This document shows, piece by piece, positions 5,563-13,234 of a stretch of DNA of 19,390 nt. The notes below the pieces were generated by a model, which was not told the origin of the DNA, did no database searches, and saw only the letters and a program-made list of their open reading frames with translations. Origin of the DNA: Eggerthellaceae bacterium (GTDB lineage Bacteria > Actinomycetota > Coriobacteriia > Coriobacteriales > Eggerthellaceae). The position numbers were made by a program, and so were the translations under genes. Location: positions 1-19,390 of the forward strand of contig JAFYTB010000154.1 of the NCBI GenBank assembly GCA_017559045.1, given 5' to 3'. Numbering within the stretch: the stretch's first letter is position 1; every line of letters starts with the position of its first letter.

Positions 5563-7293
5563 ATGTCCGAGAAGCTCTCACGGGCTAAGCATGCGCACGT
5601 CGAGGAGGCTGTTGCATGCGATGAGGAAGCGGTGTCCAGCCGCGAGCTTGTTCCCAAAGAAACCGAAGAATTAAGTCAGCAGGCTGAGGAAAGCGCCCAG
5701 ATTGCCGAGCGCTCTATTGGCACGTCTGCAGCCCTGATCAGTGTGTGCACAATTGTGTCTCGCATCACGGGATTCATTCGTACGTGGGCTATGGCGTTCG
5801 CGCTTGGATCCACTATGCTTTCGAGTTCTTATCAGGTGGCCAACAACCTTCCTAGCATGTTGTTCGAGCTGGTCGTCGGAGGCATGCTCGTTACGGCGTT
5901 TCTGCCGGTCTATCTGACGGTGAAGAAGAAATTGGGTAACGAGGCTGGCAACGAGTACGCTTCTAACCTTTTCACTATCGTACTCGTGTTTCTCGGGCTC
6001 ATGTCTGTCCTCTGCATAGCGTTTCCTGCGCAGGTGGTGTACACGCAGAGCTTCTTCTCTGATCAGTCGGAGATGGCCGACGCGGTCTTCTTCTTCCAGA
6101 TTTTTGCAATTCAGATCGTCTTCTACGGCTTGAGTTCTATTCTGTCGGGTTTGCTCAATGCAAACAGGGACTATCTGTGGTCCTCTATTGCGCCGGTCGC
6201 GAACAACGTAATCGTGATCATCTCGTTCTTGCTGTTTGCCGTTCTTGCAGACGGGAACTATGTGTTGGCGCTCTGGATTATCGCAGTGGGAAATCCGCTG
6301 GGTGTATTTGCGCAGATGATCATTCAGTGGCCCGCTCTTAAGCGAAATGGCATCCGTCTTCGTCTGCATCTTAATCTGAAGGATCCGGCCCTTGTTGACA
6401 CGCTGCGAATCGGCCTACCTGCCGTGTTCGTTATGGTGTGCTCGTTTGCGGTGGTGTCGGTGCAGAATGCGGCTGCATACGCATTTGCCGATGAGGGCCC
6501 CTCGATCATTGCTTACGCAAGGCTTTGGTACACCTTGCCGTACTCCTTCTTGGCGGTGCCCATCACTACGGCCATGTTCACTGAGCTTTCTGACATGCAA
6601 TCCGATGGGGATATGGACGGCGTGAAGCGCGGCATTCTGAGTGGCACAAATCAGATCATGTTCCTGATGATCCCGTTTGCAATGTATCTGGTTGTATTTG
6701 CGGTGCCCCTGGTCACGTTGTATCAGGCTGGTGCGTTTACCGAGGATGCAGTCGGGTCGATTTCGAGCTATCTTTGCGCACTTGCGTTATCGCTGCCGAT
6801 TTATGGTGTGCATACGTATTTGCAGAAGGTGTTCAGCAGCCTTCGCAGAATGGGCGTATTTGCGCTTATCAACTTCTTCAACAGCGCGCTGCAGGCTGCG
6901 CTTGTTGCCCTGGCTGCGGTAACGCATGTTCTTCCCATTGAGAGCATCGCCTGGACGTCGATCGTGTTCTATGGACTGGGCGATATCGTGATGTTTATGT
7001 ATCTGCGCAATCGCTTCGGCTCGTTCGGGTTCAGCTCGACGCTGCGGACATGCGTGAAGGCGACGTTGCTGGGCGCTGTAGGCGCTTTGGCAGGCGGAGC
7101 TGTTCTGTGGGTTCTGAATACACTTGTCGTTTCGTTTGCTGGTTCCATTCCGCTTGCGTTTGCCTATGTGGTATGCGGCGGCATGGTAAGTCTTCTGGTA
7201 ACCTTCGGCTTGTCGTACAAGCTCAAGGTCGCTGAAGCTGGATTTGTGAATGGGCTTATAGATAAATTTGCACGAAAGATCGTGAAAAGGTAG
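5563..7293 (+). CDS. murJ: MurJ-family lipid II flippase (MviN)
   Basis: MurJ moves lipid-linked peptidoglycan precursor to the outer face of the membrane. The 576 residues comprise an acidic cytosolic tail (1-52) and about 14 hydrophobic helices of the MOP/MATE-like fold, beginning at about residue 53. The N-terminal family motif is present as VSRITGFIRT, so the equivalents of E. coli R18 and R24 are R67 and R73. The position aligning without gaps to E. coli D39 is S88 (in LSSSYQVANNLP), and D25 is T74. The large C-terminal pseudokinase/FhaA-binding extension of mycobacterial MurJ is absent. AGAAGG lies about eight bases before the ATG. It heads a co-directional run, followed 98 bases later by an ATP-grasp ligase that may also act on cell-wall precursors. 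Confidence 0.93.
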   Translation: MSEKLSRAKHAHVEEAVACDEEAVSSRELVPKETEELSQQAEESAQIAERSIGTSAALISVCTIVSRITGFIRTWAMAFALGSTMLSSSYQVANNLPSMLFELVVGGMLVTAFLPVYLTVKKKLGNEAGNEYASNLFTIVLVFLGLMSVLCIAFPAQVVYTQSFFSDQSEMADAVFFFQIFAIQIVFYGLSSILSGLLNANRDYLWSSIAPVANNVIVIISFLLFAVLADGNYVLALWIIAVGNPLGVFAQMIIQWPALKRNGIRLRLHLNLKDPALVDTLRIGLPAVFVMVCSFAVVSVQNAAAYAFADEGPSIIAYARLWYTLPYSFLAVPITTAMFTELSDMQSDGDMDGVKRGILSGTNQIMFLMIPFAMYLVVFAVPLVTLYQAGAFTEDAVGSISSYLCALALSLPIYGVHTYLQKVFSSLRRMGVFALINFFNSALQAALVALAAVTHVLPIESIAWTSIVFYGLGDIVMFMYLRNRFGSFGFSSTLRTCVKATLLGAVGALAGGAVLWVLNTLVVSFAGSIPLAFAYVVCGGMVSLLVTFGLSYKLKVAEAGFVNGLIDKFARKIVKR

Positions 7294-7391
7294 CGAGAAG
7301 CTAAGCGCATGGTGACGAATAGGCTGGCATGCTAGGAATAGCGGCTGCCGTCGTCGCCTATGTTGACGAGATAGTAAGAAAGGCATCTTGT

Positions 7392-8687
7392 ATGGAAAAC
7401 GGAAAGCGCACGCCGCGAATCAAGCAAGCTTCCGAAGTGGGAAAGCTGCTTAAACCCGTGGTAGTGGGTGGCGATATTCTGGCGTATAGCTATGTGCGTG
7501 AGCTGAATCGTGCGTTCGGCATCGAGCGTGTCATTGTGCTTGCTACCCAGGACATCAAGATGCTTTCTAGCAGTAACTTTACCGACTATCGACTGACGCC
7601 CGGCATTCATGATGCGGATACGCTGCTTGGCGTACTTGAGGGTATTGCCGAGGAGATGCGCGCTGAAAACCCCGAGTACGTTCCGCTTGTTCTTGGCTGC
7701 GATGATTGTCATGCGCGTATGCTTTCAGGGGGAAAGGCTCGTCTCGAGGCCGCTGGTTTTGTGGTGCCTTATATCGACTTCGATCTGCTGGATGAGATTA
7801 CGCAGAAGCGTCGCTTCTATGAGATTTGCGACGAGCTGGGTATCCCTTACCCCAAGACTTGGTATTTCGATTGCAGTGCCAATGGTCCTGAGCAGTTGCC
7901 GGTGCACGAGTTCCCGTATCCGCTTATTGCCAAGCCCTCGAATTCCGCGCAGTTCCAGGACGCCACCATTGCTCGAAAGCGCAAGATCTATGAGATTGAC
8001 ACTCCCGAGGAGCTCGCCCAGGTATGGTGCGATATCCGAGAGAGCGACTACAACAACCTTCTGGTTCTGCAGGATTTCATTCCCGGCGAAGACGATGCGA
8101 TTCGCACTCTCACCACGTTCTCCACGTTCGGTGGAAGCCTTCGAACGGTGTCTGGTGGTGTAGTGTGCCTCCAGGATCATGATCCGACTGCTCTTGGAAA
8201 CCCCCTGTGTATTCTCGGCGAGCGCGAACCTGCGATCATCGACGCCGCGAAGCGCTTCCTCGAGCATGTTGGCTATCGTGGTTTCGCCAACTTCGACATC
8301 AAATACGACTGCCGTGACGGCTCGTTCCGCTTCTTTGAGGTCAACACGCGTTGTGGTCGCAACACCTACTATATGAGCCTTGGTGGAGTGAACTTTGTTG
8401 AGCTTATTGTGCGCGAGTTTGTCCTTGGCGAGGAGCTGGAGGTTCGCGAGTCCTATCGTCCGTTTGTGTACAGCTGCGTGCCCGAGTATGTGCTTGTCCG
8501 CAGCATGAAGAACGCGGATAGGCTGAACGCCGCGAAGGCCCTCATGAAGACGACCAAGGATCCGTATCCGCTGCGCTATGCGCCTGACAGCCTGGCTCAC
8601 AACATGTGGGCTGCTGTTATGTACGTGAACCAGATCAGGAAATTCAAGCGATTCTACTGGGATACCGACGGTAAGCAGCTGAAGTAA
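7392..8687 (+). CDS. ATP-grasp ligase, carboxylate-amine ligase type, possibly D-aspartate ligase-like
   Basis: ATP-grasp enzymes join a carboxylate to an amine through an acyl-phosphate. The 431 residues show an N-terminal alpha/beta domain (VVVGGDILAYSYVRELNR at 23-40, SSNFTDYRL at 60-68), then the ATP-grasp fold: QKRRFYEIC near 138-146, PLIAKPSNS with K181, LQDFIPGED with E233, FANFDIKYD with D302 and RFFEVNTRCGRN with E316 and N318. These fit the lysine, hinge and magnesium-ligand roles. The overall plan and length resemble the D-aspartate ligase family (about 437 residues in Enterococcus faecium), which loads a D-Asp branch on the peptidoglycan precursor. The position after murJ supports a wall role, but the substrate is inferred. 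The upstream ATG at 7329 lacks a clear SD; the ATG at 7392 has AGAAAGG eight bases away. Confidence 0.85.
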   Translation: MENGKRTPRIKQASEVGKLLKPVVVGGDILAYSYVRELNRAFGIERVIVLATQDIKMLSSSNFTDYRLTPGIHDADTLLGVLEGIAEEMRAENPEYVPLVLGCDDCHARMLSGGKARLEAAGFVVPYIDFDLLDEITQKRRFYEICDELGIPYPKTWYFDCSANGPEQLPVHEFPYPLIAKPSNSAQFQDATIARKRKIYEIDTPEELAQVWCDIRESDYNNLLVLQDFIPGEDDAIRTLTTFSTFGGSLRTVSGGVVCLQDHDPTALGNPLCILGEREPAIIDAAKRFLEHVGYRGFANFDIKYDCRDGSFRFFEVNTRCGRNTYYMSLGGVNFVELIVREFVLGEELEVRESYRPFVYSCVPEYVLVRSMKNADRLNAAKALMKTTKDPYPLRYAPDSLAHNMWAAVMYVNQIRKFKRFYWDTDGKQLK

Positions 8688-8736
8688 ACAGGGCGGCTTT
8701 CGTCATTGGCCGGCTGTTCATGTGGAGGGGTTTGCA

Positions 8737-10350
8737 ATGGAAGATGCATGCGTAACGAACGATGTTGCGGTTGCGGCTCGTGCTCTGTCTCTTGGTGAAG
8801 CCGTTGTCTTTCCGACCGACACCGTGTGTGGCCTGGGCGTCTCTGTTGAAGCTGCGAAAACGCCGAAGATCCTCTTCGATATCAAAGAACGCGACGACGG
8901 CAAGCCCATTGCATGGCTTGTCGGAGGCGTGGATGATCTTGCTCGCTATGGCGCGCAGGTTCCTAAGTCGGCTTTTGAGCTGGCAAGGCGACATTGGCCA
9001 GGTCCCCTCACTTTGATCGTCCGCGCTGCTGACACGGTGGCTCCTTGTTTCCGAGGACCGGATGGCAGCATTGGCCTTCGCATGCCCGACTCTCAGGCTG
9101 CGCTTGCTCTCATCGAGGCGGTCGGATGCCCGTTGGCTACTTCGTCTGCCAATATTGCGGGAGAGGCGGCGCCGTCTTCCGTTTCTGACGTTGATCCGCG
9201 CATTGCCGAGCGAGCAAGTTGCGTGTTTGCTGGATTTGATCCGAATCATGAAGCCCGTTCGAGCGCAGCTGCAAGCGGCCGGGCATCGACGGTTATCAGC
9301 TACATGGGGGGTTCCCCCCGAATCATTCGTGAAGGAGCGGTGAGCATGGAGGACCTCAAATCGGCCGAGGCGGCGGTTTGCGAGAATCGAGAAGGGGAGG
9401 ACTCCGTCGTACGCGAAGAGCTGACGTTTCCTTCAACGGATGGCAAGTCGACTATTTTCGCGCGCTGGTGGTTGCCTGAAGTTTGCGCACAGGGTGGTGA
9501 GCCCTTGGCGGTTGTGCAGCTGATCCATGGCATGGTTGAGCATATCGGAAGGTATGACCACTTCGCCTCTTATCTTGCGCAGCAGGGTTTTGCCGTATGT
9601 GCGCATGACCATATAGGTCACGGACGCAGCGTGGCGAATGAATCGGATCTGGGATGCCTGCCTCCTCGAGAGGGTAAGGAGATCATGATCGCCGACGCCC
9701 ATTGCTTGCATCAGCTTGCTGTCGAGCGCTTCCCGAAGGCAAAGCATGCTATGTTCGGTCATTCCATGGGAAGCTTCGTCCTGCGCGCCTATCTTGCGCG
9801 TCATGGTGAAGATTTGCATGCGGCTGTAGTGTGCGGCACGGGTAATCAGCCGCTTGCTCTGTCCAAGGGCGGCAATGCCCTTGCAAACCTTTTGAGCGCG
9901 CTACGCGGTCCCCGTTCAACCTCCCTTCTTATTCACAACATGGCTATTGGATCCTACGGAAAGGCGGTGCCGAACTTCCGCACGCCCAACGATTGGATCT
10001 CGACGGATCCTGCTGTGGTGGATGCTTATGCTGCCGATCCCCTTTGTGCCTACATGTTTTCGGTTGGGGGCTATGCAGCTCTTACGGACCTTACTGCTGA
10101 AGTGGTCACCAAGCAGTGCGCTGCTCGCGTTCGTAAGGATTTGCCGTTGCTCTATATAGCTGGCGCCGAGGATCCTGTGGGCGATTTTGGCAAGGGCGTT
10201 CGCGCTGCTGCCAAGCTTGTGGAAGACGCGGGCGTCATCGACGTCACCACTATTATTTATGAAGGCATGAGGCACGAGGTGCTCAATGAGCGCGATAAAG
10301 AGCGGGTATACGCCGAAGTTGCCTCTTGGATTCGCCAGCGTGTGGAATAA
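8737..10350 (+). CDS. Fusion: threonylcarbamoyl-AMP synthase (TsaC/Sua5-YrdC) and alpha/beta hydrolase
   Basis: The 537-residue protein has two full domains. Residues 8-203 are a YrdC/Sua5 domain making threonylcarbamoyl-AMP for the t6A37 modification of tRNA: FPTDTVCGLG (25-34), KERDDGKP (50-57), SSAN (136-139) and STV (184-186), ending PRIIREGAVS as YrdC proteins often do. Residues 204-537 are an alpha/beta hydrolase of the Hydrolase_4 (monoacylglycerol lipase/S33) type: LIHGMVEHIGRYDHFA (262-277), nucleophile S343 in GHSMG, D479 in GAEDP and H513 in MRHEV. There is no Sua5 C-terminal domain. The start is ATG 8737, because GGAGG lies eight bases upstream; an in-frame GTG at 8722 overlaps that site. 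Met204 has its own complete ribosome-binding site, so a separate hydrolase is likely too. It lies 48 bases before glpK. Confidence 0.9.
   Translation: MEDACVTNDVAVAARALSLGEAVVFPTDTVCGLGVSVEAAKTPKILFDIKERDDGKPIAWLVGGVDDLARYGAQVPKSAFELARRHWPGPLTLIVRAADTVAPCFRGPDGSIGLRMPDSQAALALIEAVGCPLATSSANIAGEAAPSSVSDVDPRIAERASCVFAGFDPNHEARSSAAASGRASTVISYMGGSPRIIREGAVSMEDLKSAEAAVCENREGEDSVVREELTFPSTDGKSTIFARWWLPEVCAQGGEPLAVVQLIHGMVEHIGRYDHFASYLAQQGFAVCAHDHIGHGRSVANESDLGCLPPREGKEIMIADAHCLHQLAVERFPKAKHAMFGHSMGSFVLRAYLARHGEDLHAAVVCGTGNQPLALSKGGNALANLLSALRGPRSTSLLIHNMAIGSYGKAVPNFRTPNDWISTDPAVVDAYAADPLCAYMFSVGGYAALTDLTAEVVTKQCAARVRKDLPLLYIAGAEDPVGDFGKGVRAAAKLVEDAGVIDVTTIIYEGMRHEVLNERDKERVYAEVASWIRQRVE
9331..9348 (+). 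promoter_or_regulatory. Internal ribosome-binding site and in-frame ATG at the TsaC-hydrolase junction
   Basis: GAAGGAG at 9331-9337 is followed after eight bases by ATG at 9346, which is Met204 of the fusion. Initiation here would give a 334-residue hydrolase with its complete catalytic triad. The site falls exactly where the YrdC domain ends (GAVS) and the hydrolase part begins (MEDLKS), as expected if two adjacent genes lost the stop codon between them while the second kept its start. Confidence 0.65.
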
Positions 10351-10398
10351 TCGCGTTTGAAAGAATCTGGGGTAGGGGAATACCAGGAAGGGTCGTTT

Positions 10399-11886
10399 AT
10401 GAAGAAGTATGTTATTGCTCTCGATCAGGGAACCACGTCATCGCGCGCCATGCTCATCGATGCGCAGGGCAGGGCGGTTGATTCGGTTCAGCGACCTTTT
10501 CCTCAGATCTACCCGCAGCCTGGTTGGGTTGAGCACAATCCCGCCGACATCCTGTCCACCCAGCTTGGCGCTATGACCGAGCTTTTGGTGAGCAACGGAC
10601 TTGGTCCTGAGGATATTGATTCCATCGGTATCACCAATCAACGCGAGACCACGCTTCTGTGGGATCGTGAGACTGGCGAGCCTATTGCCAATGCCATCGT
10701 CTGGCAGTGCCGCCGCACGGCTCCGATTGTTGATGAGTTGTGCGGAGACCCCGAGGTTGCTCGCGAGGTCACCGCTCGAACGGGTCTTATTCCCGATGCA
10801 TATTTTTCCGCTAGTAAGATCAAGTGGCTGCTCGATGAGATTCCCGGTGCACGCGAAGCGGCTGAGGCTGGTCGCTTGGCCTTTGGAACGGTCGATACGT
10901 GGCTTATCTGGACGCTTACCTACGGCCAGGTTCACGCTACGGACGTGACGAATGCCAGCCGCACCATGCTCTACAACATTCACGAGGGTTGCTGGGATCC
11001 CTATCTTATGGACCTTTTTGACATCCCTGCATCTCTGATGCCCGACGTTCGACCCTCTGCTGCCGACTACGGTGTGACTGCGAACCCTGGTCTTGTGCAG
11101 GGCATTCCCATCCGTGGTGTTGCCGGCGACCAGCAGGCCGCGCTGTTTGGCCAGTGCTGCTTTGAGTCTGGCATGGCGAAGAACACCTACGGAACGGGCT
11201 GCTTCCTTCTTATGCACACGGGCGGTCATGCTTGCGAGTCGAAGAATGGCCTTGTGACCACCATTGCGGCTTCTGCTCCGAGTGCGCAGGGAACCGAGTA
11301 CGCTCTCGAGGGAAGCGTATTTGTGGCCGGCGCGCTGATCCAGTGGCTTCGCGATGAGCTTAAGCTCATCGACAGTGCGGCGGAGACCGACGAATTGGCT
11401 CGAAGCGTCGCCGACACGGGCGGCGTGTATGTCGTACCTGCGTTTACGGGCCTTGGTGCTCCCTACTGGGATCCCGATGCTCGCGGAGCCATTCTTGGCC
11501 TTACGCGCGGAACGTCGCGTGCCCATATTGTTCGTGCTGCGCTAGAGGCGCTTGCCTATCAGGTAAGTGATCTGGTGAAGGCTATGGAGGACGATGCGGG
11601 CGAGCCCATGCGCGCTCTAAACGTTGATGGTGGCGCATCGGCAAACGACTTCCTTATGCAATTCCAGGCCGACGTACTCGATAGGTGTATTCTTCGTCCC
11701 GCCAACACTGAGACCACGGCACTTGGCGCAGCGTATCTTGCGGGTTTAGCAACGGGCTTCTGGTCTGATGTTGATGCCCTGCGTGCGCTTCGTGCGAGCG
11801 ATGAGGCTTTCGAGCCCGCCATGACTCCCGAGCTTCGCGGAGAACTGTTGGCTGGTTGGGAGAAGGCTGTCTCCCGCGTAAGGTAA
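10399..11886 (+). CDS. glpK: Glycerol kinase
   Basis: Glycerol kinase phosphorylates glycerol to sn-glycerol 3-phosphate in the cytosol and traps it for lipid synthesis or dissimilation. The 495-residue FGGY-family protein has ALDQGTTSSR at 7-16, and its predicted glycerol contacts R82 and E83 (NQRETT), W102, Y135 and D244 (AGDQQAALFGQ) match E. coli GlpK. The second FGGY motif, VDGGASANDFLMQFQADVL, is also present. The region just before AGDQQ lacks the histidine that PTS HPr phosphorylates in enterococcal GlpK, so that control is probably absent. An in-frame TTG at 10357 was rejected; AGGAAGGG at 10385-10392 sets the ATG at 10399. No glpF or glpD is adjacent; the preceding gene encodes a lipase-like hydrolase. 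Confidence 0.96.
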   Translation: MKKYVIALDQGTTSSRAMLIDAQGRAVDSVQRPFPQIYPQPGWVEHNPADILSTQLGAMTELLVSNGLGPEDIDSIGITNQRETTLLWDRETGEPIANAIVWQCRRTAPIVDELCGDPEVAREVTARTGLIPDAYFSASKIKWLLDEIPGAREAAEAGRLAFGTVDTWLIWTLTYGQVHATDVTNASRTMLYNIHEGCWDPYLMDLFDIPASLMPDVRPSAADYGVTANPGLVQGIPIRGVAGDQQAALFGQCCFESGMAKNTYGTGCFLLMHTGGHACESKNGLVTTIAASAPSAQGTEYALEGSVFVAGALIQWLRDELKLIDSAAETDELARSVADTGGVYVVPAFTGLGAPYWDPDARGAILGLTRGTSRAHIVRAALEALAYQVSDLVKAMEDDAGEPMRALNVDGGASANDFLMQFQADVLDRCILRPANTETTALGAAYLAGLATGFWSDVDALRALRASDEAFEPAMTPELRGELLAGWEKAVSRVR

Positions 11887-12105
11887 TATCGTCGGATAAA
11901 CGAGTGGGTTCCCTGTTTCCCGAAGGACGTGTCTGCCGAATTATTCAATCTTCGGTAATGCGTGGAGAGGGCAGATGGGGTAATCTGCAGAAGTTATGAC
12001 AATGAGCGTCTTTCCTGCCGTTATCTACCGATGACGCGGAGCCCCGCGGGGCTTATCCCCGGCAAAGGCGCTTCTGTATTTTGGTTTGAAACAGAAAGGT
12101 CCATC
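11887..12105 (+). promoter_or_regulatory. 219-base gap between glpK and rpiB with several hairpins
   Basis: No gene is supported here. Three small dyads are visible. GCAGAT 11972-11977 pairs with ATCTGC 11984-11989. The palindrome AGCCCCGCGGGGCT at 12040-12053, followed by TATCCCC, is a poor terminator candidate for glpK. TTCTGT 12072-12077 pairs with ACAGAA 12091-12096, and its right arm overlaps the rpiB ribosome-binding site AGAAAGG (12093-12099), so it could limit initiation. No known riboswitch was recognised and no convincing promoter was found, although the length suggests that rpiB has its own leader. Confidence 0.35.
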
Positions 12106-12543
12106 ATGCGCATCAGCATCGCAAGCGATCACGCGGGATTCGAGCAGAAGCAGGTTCTCGCTGCTTATCTGGAGGAGTGCGGTCACGAGGTGATCGATCG
12201 CGGTCCCGAGAACGACGATCGAGTCGATTATCCCGATTTTGCATATCTGGTTGCCCGTGATGTGGCTGATGGGGAAGTAGAGCGTGGCGTCCTCGTGTGT
12301 GGCACGGGCATTGGTATGGCTGTTGCTGCTTGCAAGGTCGATGGCATTCGTGCGGTCAACATTATCAACACTGAGTTTGCAGCTCTCTGCCGTGAGCACA
12401 ACGACGCTAACGTGATTACGCTTTCCGGTCGTTTCGTCGACGAGGCCACGAACAAGGCCATTCTCGACGTCTTCCTGACCACTGCATTTGGCGAGGGTCG
12501 TCACACTGGCCGCGTCGAGAAGATCATGGCGCTCGAGGCCTAA
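12106..12543 (+). CDS. rpiB: Ribose-5-phosphate isomerase B (RpiB/LacAB family)
   Basis: RpiB interconverts ribose 5-phosphate and ribulose 5-phosphate in the pentose phosphate pathway. The 145 residues have ASDHAGFEQK at 6-15, the catalytic cysteine C65 in LVCGTGIGMA, phosphate/anion-hole residues around CKVDGIRA and the catalytic-site histidine H98 in CREHNDANV. The C-terminus is ordinary (GRHTGRVEKIMALE). An upstream in-frame start at 11962 would add 48 residues of non-family sequence and was rejected; AGAAAGG lies six bases before ATG 12106. It could also serve allose 6-phosphate or galactose 6-phosphate, as RpiB/LacAB members vary, but no sugar operon surrounds it. The dCMP deaminase gene follows after 74 bases. 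Confidence 0.93.
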   Translation: MRISIASDHAGFEQKQVLAAYLEECGHEVIDRGPENDDRVDYPDFAYLVARDVADGEVERGVLVCGTGIGMAVAACKVDGIRAVNIINTEFAALCREHNDANVITLSGRFVDEATNKAILDVFLTTAFGEGRHTGRVEKIMALEA

Positions 12544-12617
12544 TCAGTCTGTATGCGAGGGGAGGGGCTGGCAGGCGTTTGGCTCCTCTTGTTGCGAATA
12601 ACCGACGAGGAGTTCGT

Positions 12618-13076
12618 ATGTCTTACGATAACCGCCCCAGCTGGGATGAGTATTTCATGACCCTTGCGAATCAGGTGGCTACGCGAACCACCTGCATGCG
12701 ACGCGGCGTGGGTGCTGTCATCGTCAAGGACCGTCGCATCTTGGCAACGGGATATAACGGTGTTCCTACGGGACTTGCCCATTGCGCAGAGACTGGTTGC
12801 CTGAGGCAGGAGCTGGGAATTCCTTCTGGTCAGCGCCATGAGATCTGCCGTGGTCTGCATGCTGAGCAGAACGCCATCATCCAGGCTGCGCGTCATGGCA
12901 TCAATATCGATGGTGCCACTATCTATATCAACACTCAGCCGTGCGTGGTTTGCGCCAAGATGCTCATCAATTCCGGCATCGAAGAAGTGGTTTATCAGAA
13001 TCCCTATCCCGATGAGCTCGCTATGTCGATGCTTGAAGAATCCAACATAAAGCTTCGTGTATTTGATTTTGAATAA
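12618..13076 (+). CDS. comEB: Deoxycytidylate (dCMP) deaminase, ComEB type
   Basis: This enzyme deaminates dCMP to dUMP, feeding thymidylate synthesis. The 152-residue zinc protein has the deaminase ligands H81 and catalytic E83 in HAEQNAI, and C109 and C112 in PCVVC. WDEYFMTLA near the N-terminus, GVGAVIVKD and ATGYNGVPTG are typical of the dCMP deaminase/ComE protein 2 family, and the H74/C78 region (QRHEICRGLHAE) resembles forms with a second zinc site. GAGGAG at 12607-12612 sets the ATG at 12618; an earlier ATG at 12579 was rejected. It is the last gene of the murJ run and ends at a strong terminator. In B. subtilis comEB is beside comEA/comEC, which are not present here. Confidence 0.92.
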   Translation: MSYDNRPSWDEYFMTLANQVATRTTCMRRGVGAVIVKDRRILATGYNGVPTGLAHCAETGCLRQELGIPSGQRHEICRGLHAEQNAIIQAARHGINIDGATIYINTQPCVVCAKMLINSGIEEVVYQNPYPDELAMSMLEESNIKLRVFDFE

Positions 13077-13084
13077 TCATTAAC

Positions 13085-13113
13085 GCGAGGGCCCTTGTGG
13101 GCCCTCGCCGTTT
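13085..13113 (+). terminator. Rho-independent terminator after the dCMP deaminase gene
   Basis: GCGAGGGCCC at 13085-13094 pairs perfectly with GGGCCCTCGC at 13099-13108 around loop TTGT, followed by CGTTTG. The 10-bp stem is very GC-rich; the U tract is short. It ends the murJ-to-deaminase run ahead of the atp operon. Confidence 0.88.
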
Positions 13114-13153
13114 GTGTAGGAACCGTGCCACTTGCCAATAATTTGTAGAAAAT

Positions 13154-13184
13154 TTGAAGACGGTTCGAAAATCTTCGATATCAT
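13154..13184 (+). promoter_or_regulatory. Candidate promoter of the atp operon
   Basis: The 121 bases between the terminator and the first gene of the atp block hold a marked AT-rich patch (about 13135-13185). TTGAAG at 13154-13159 and TATCAT at 13179-13184 fit a -35/-10 pair, but the 19-base spacer is long. GAAGA at 13157-13161 can also pair with TCTTC at 13172-13176, a possible operator or chance dyad. Some promoter is expected here; the exact boxes are uncertain. Confidence 0.4.
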
Positions 13185-13234
13185 ACGTACGGTTTATCAG
13201 AGTCCGTGAACTATGCACTGAACGAGAGTAGGTT

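Noticed and set aside
7725..8600. A 291-codon minus-strand frame opposite the ATP-grasp gene
   Set aside because: Antisense shadow; the plus-strand frame has all ATP-grasp motifs.
8722..8736. GTG 8722 as the start of the TsaC fusion
   Set aside because: It overlaps the GGAGG site that fits ATG 8737 with eight-base spacing, and the added residues are not family sequence.
11887..12105. A riboswitch before rpiB
   Set aside because: I compared the region by memory with TPP, cobalamin, THF and guanidine-type motifs and found no match; only small hairpins are present.
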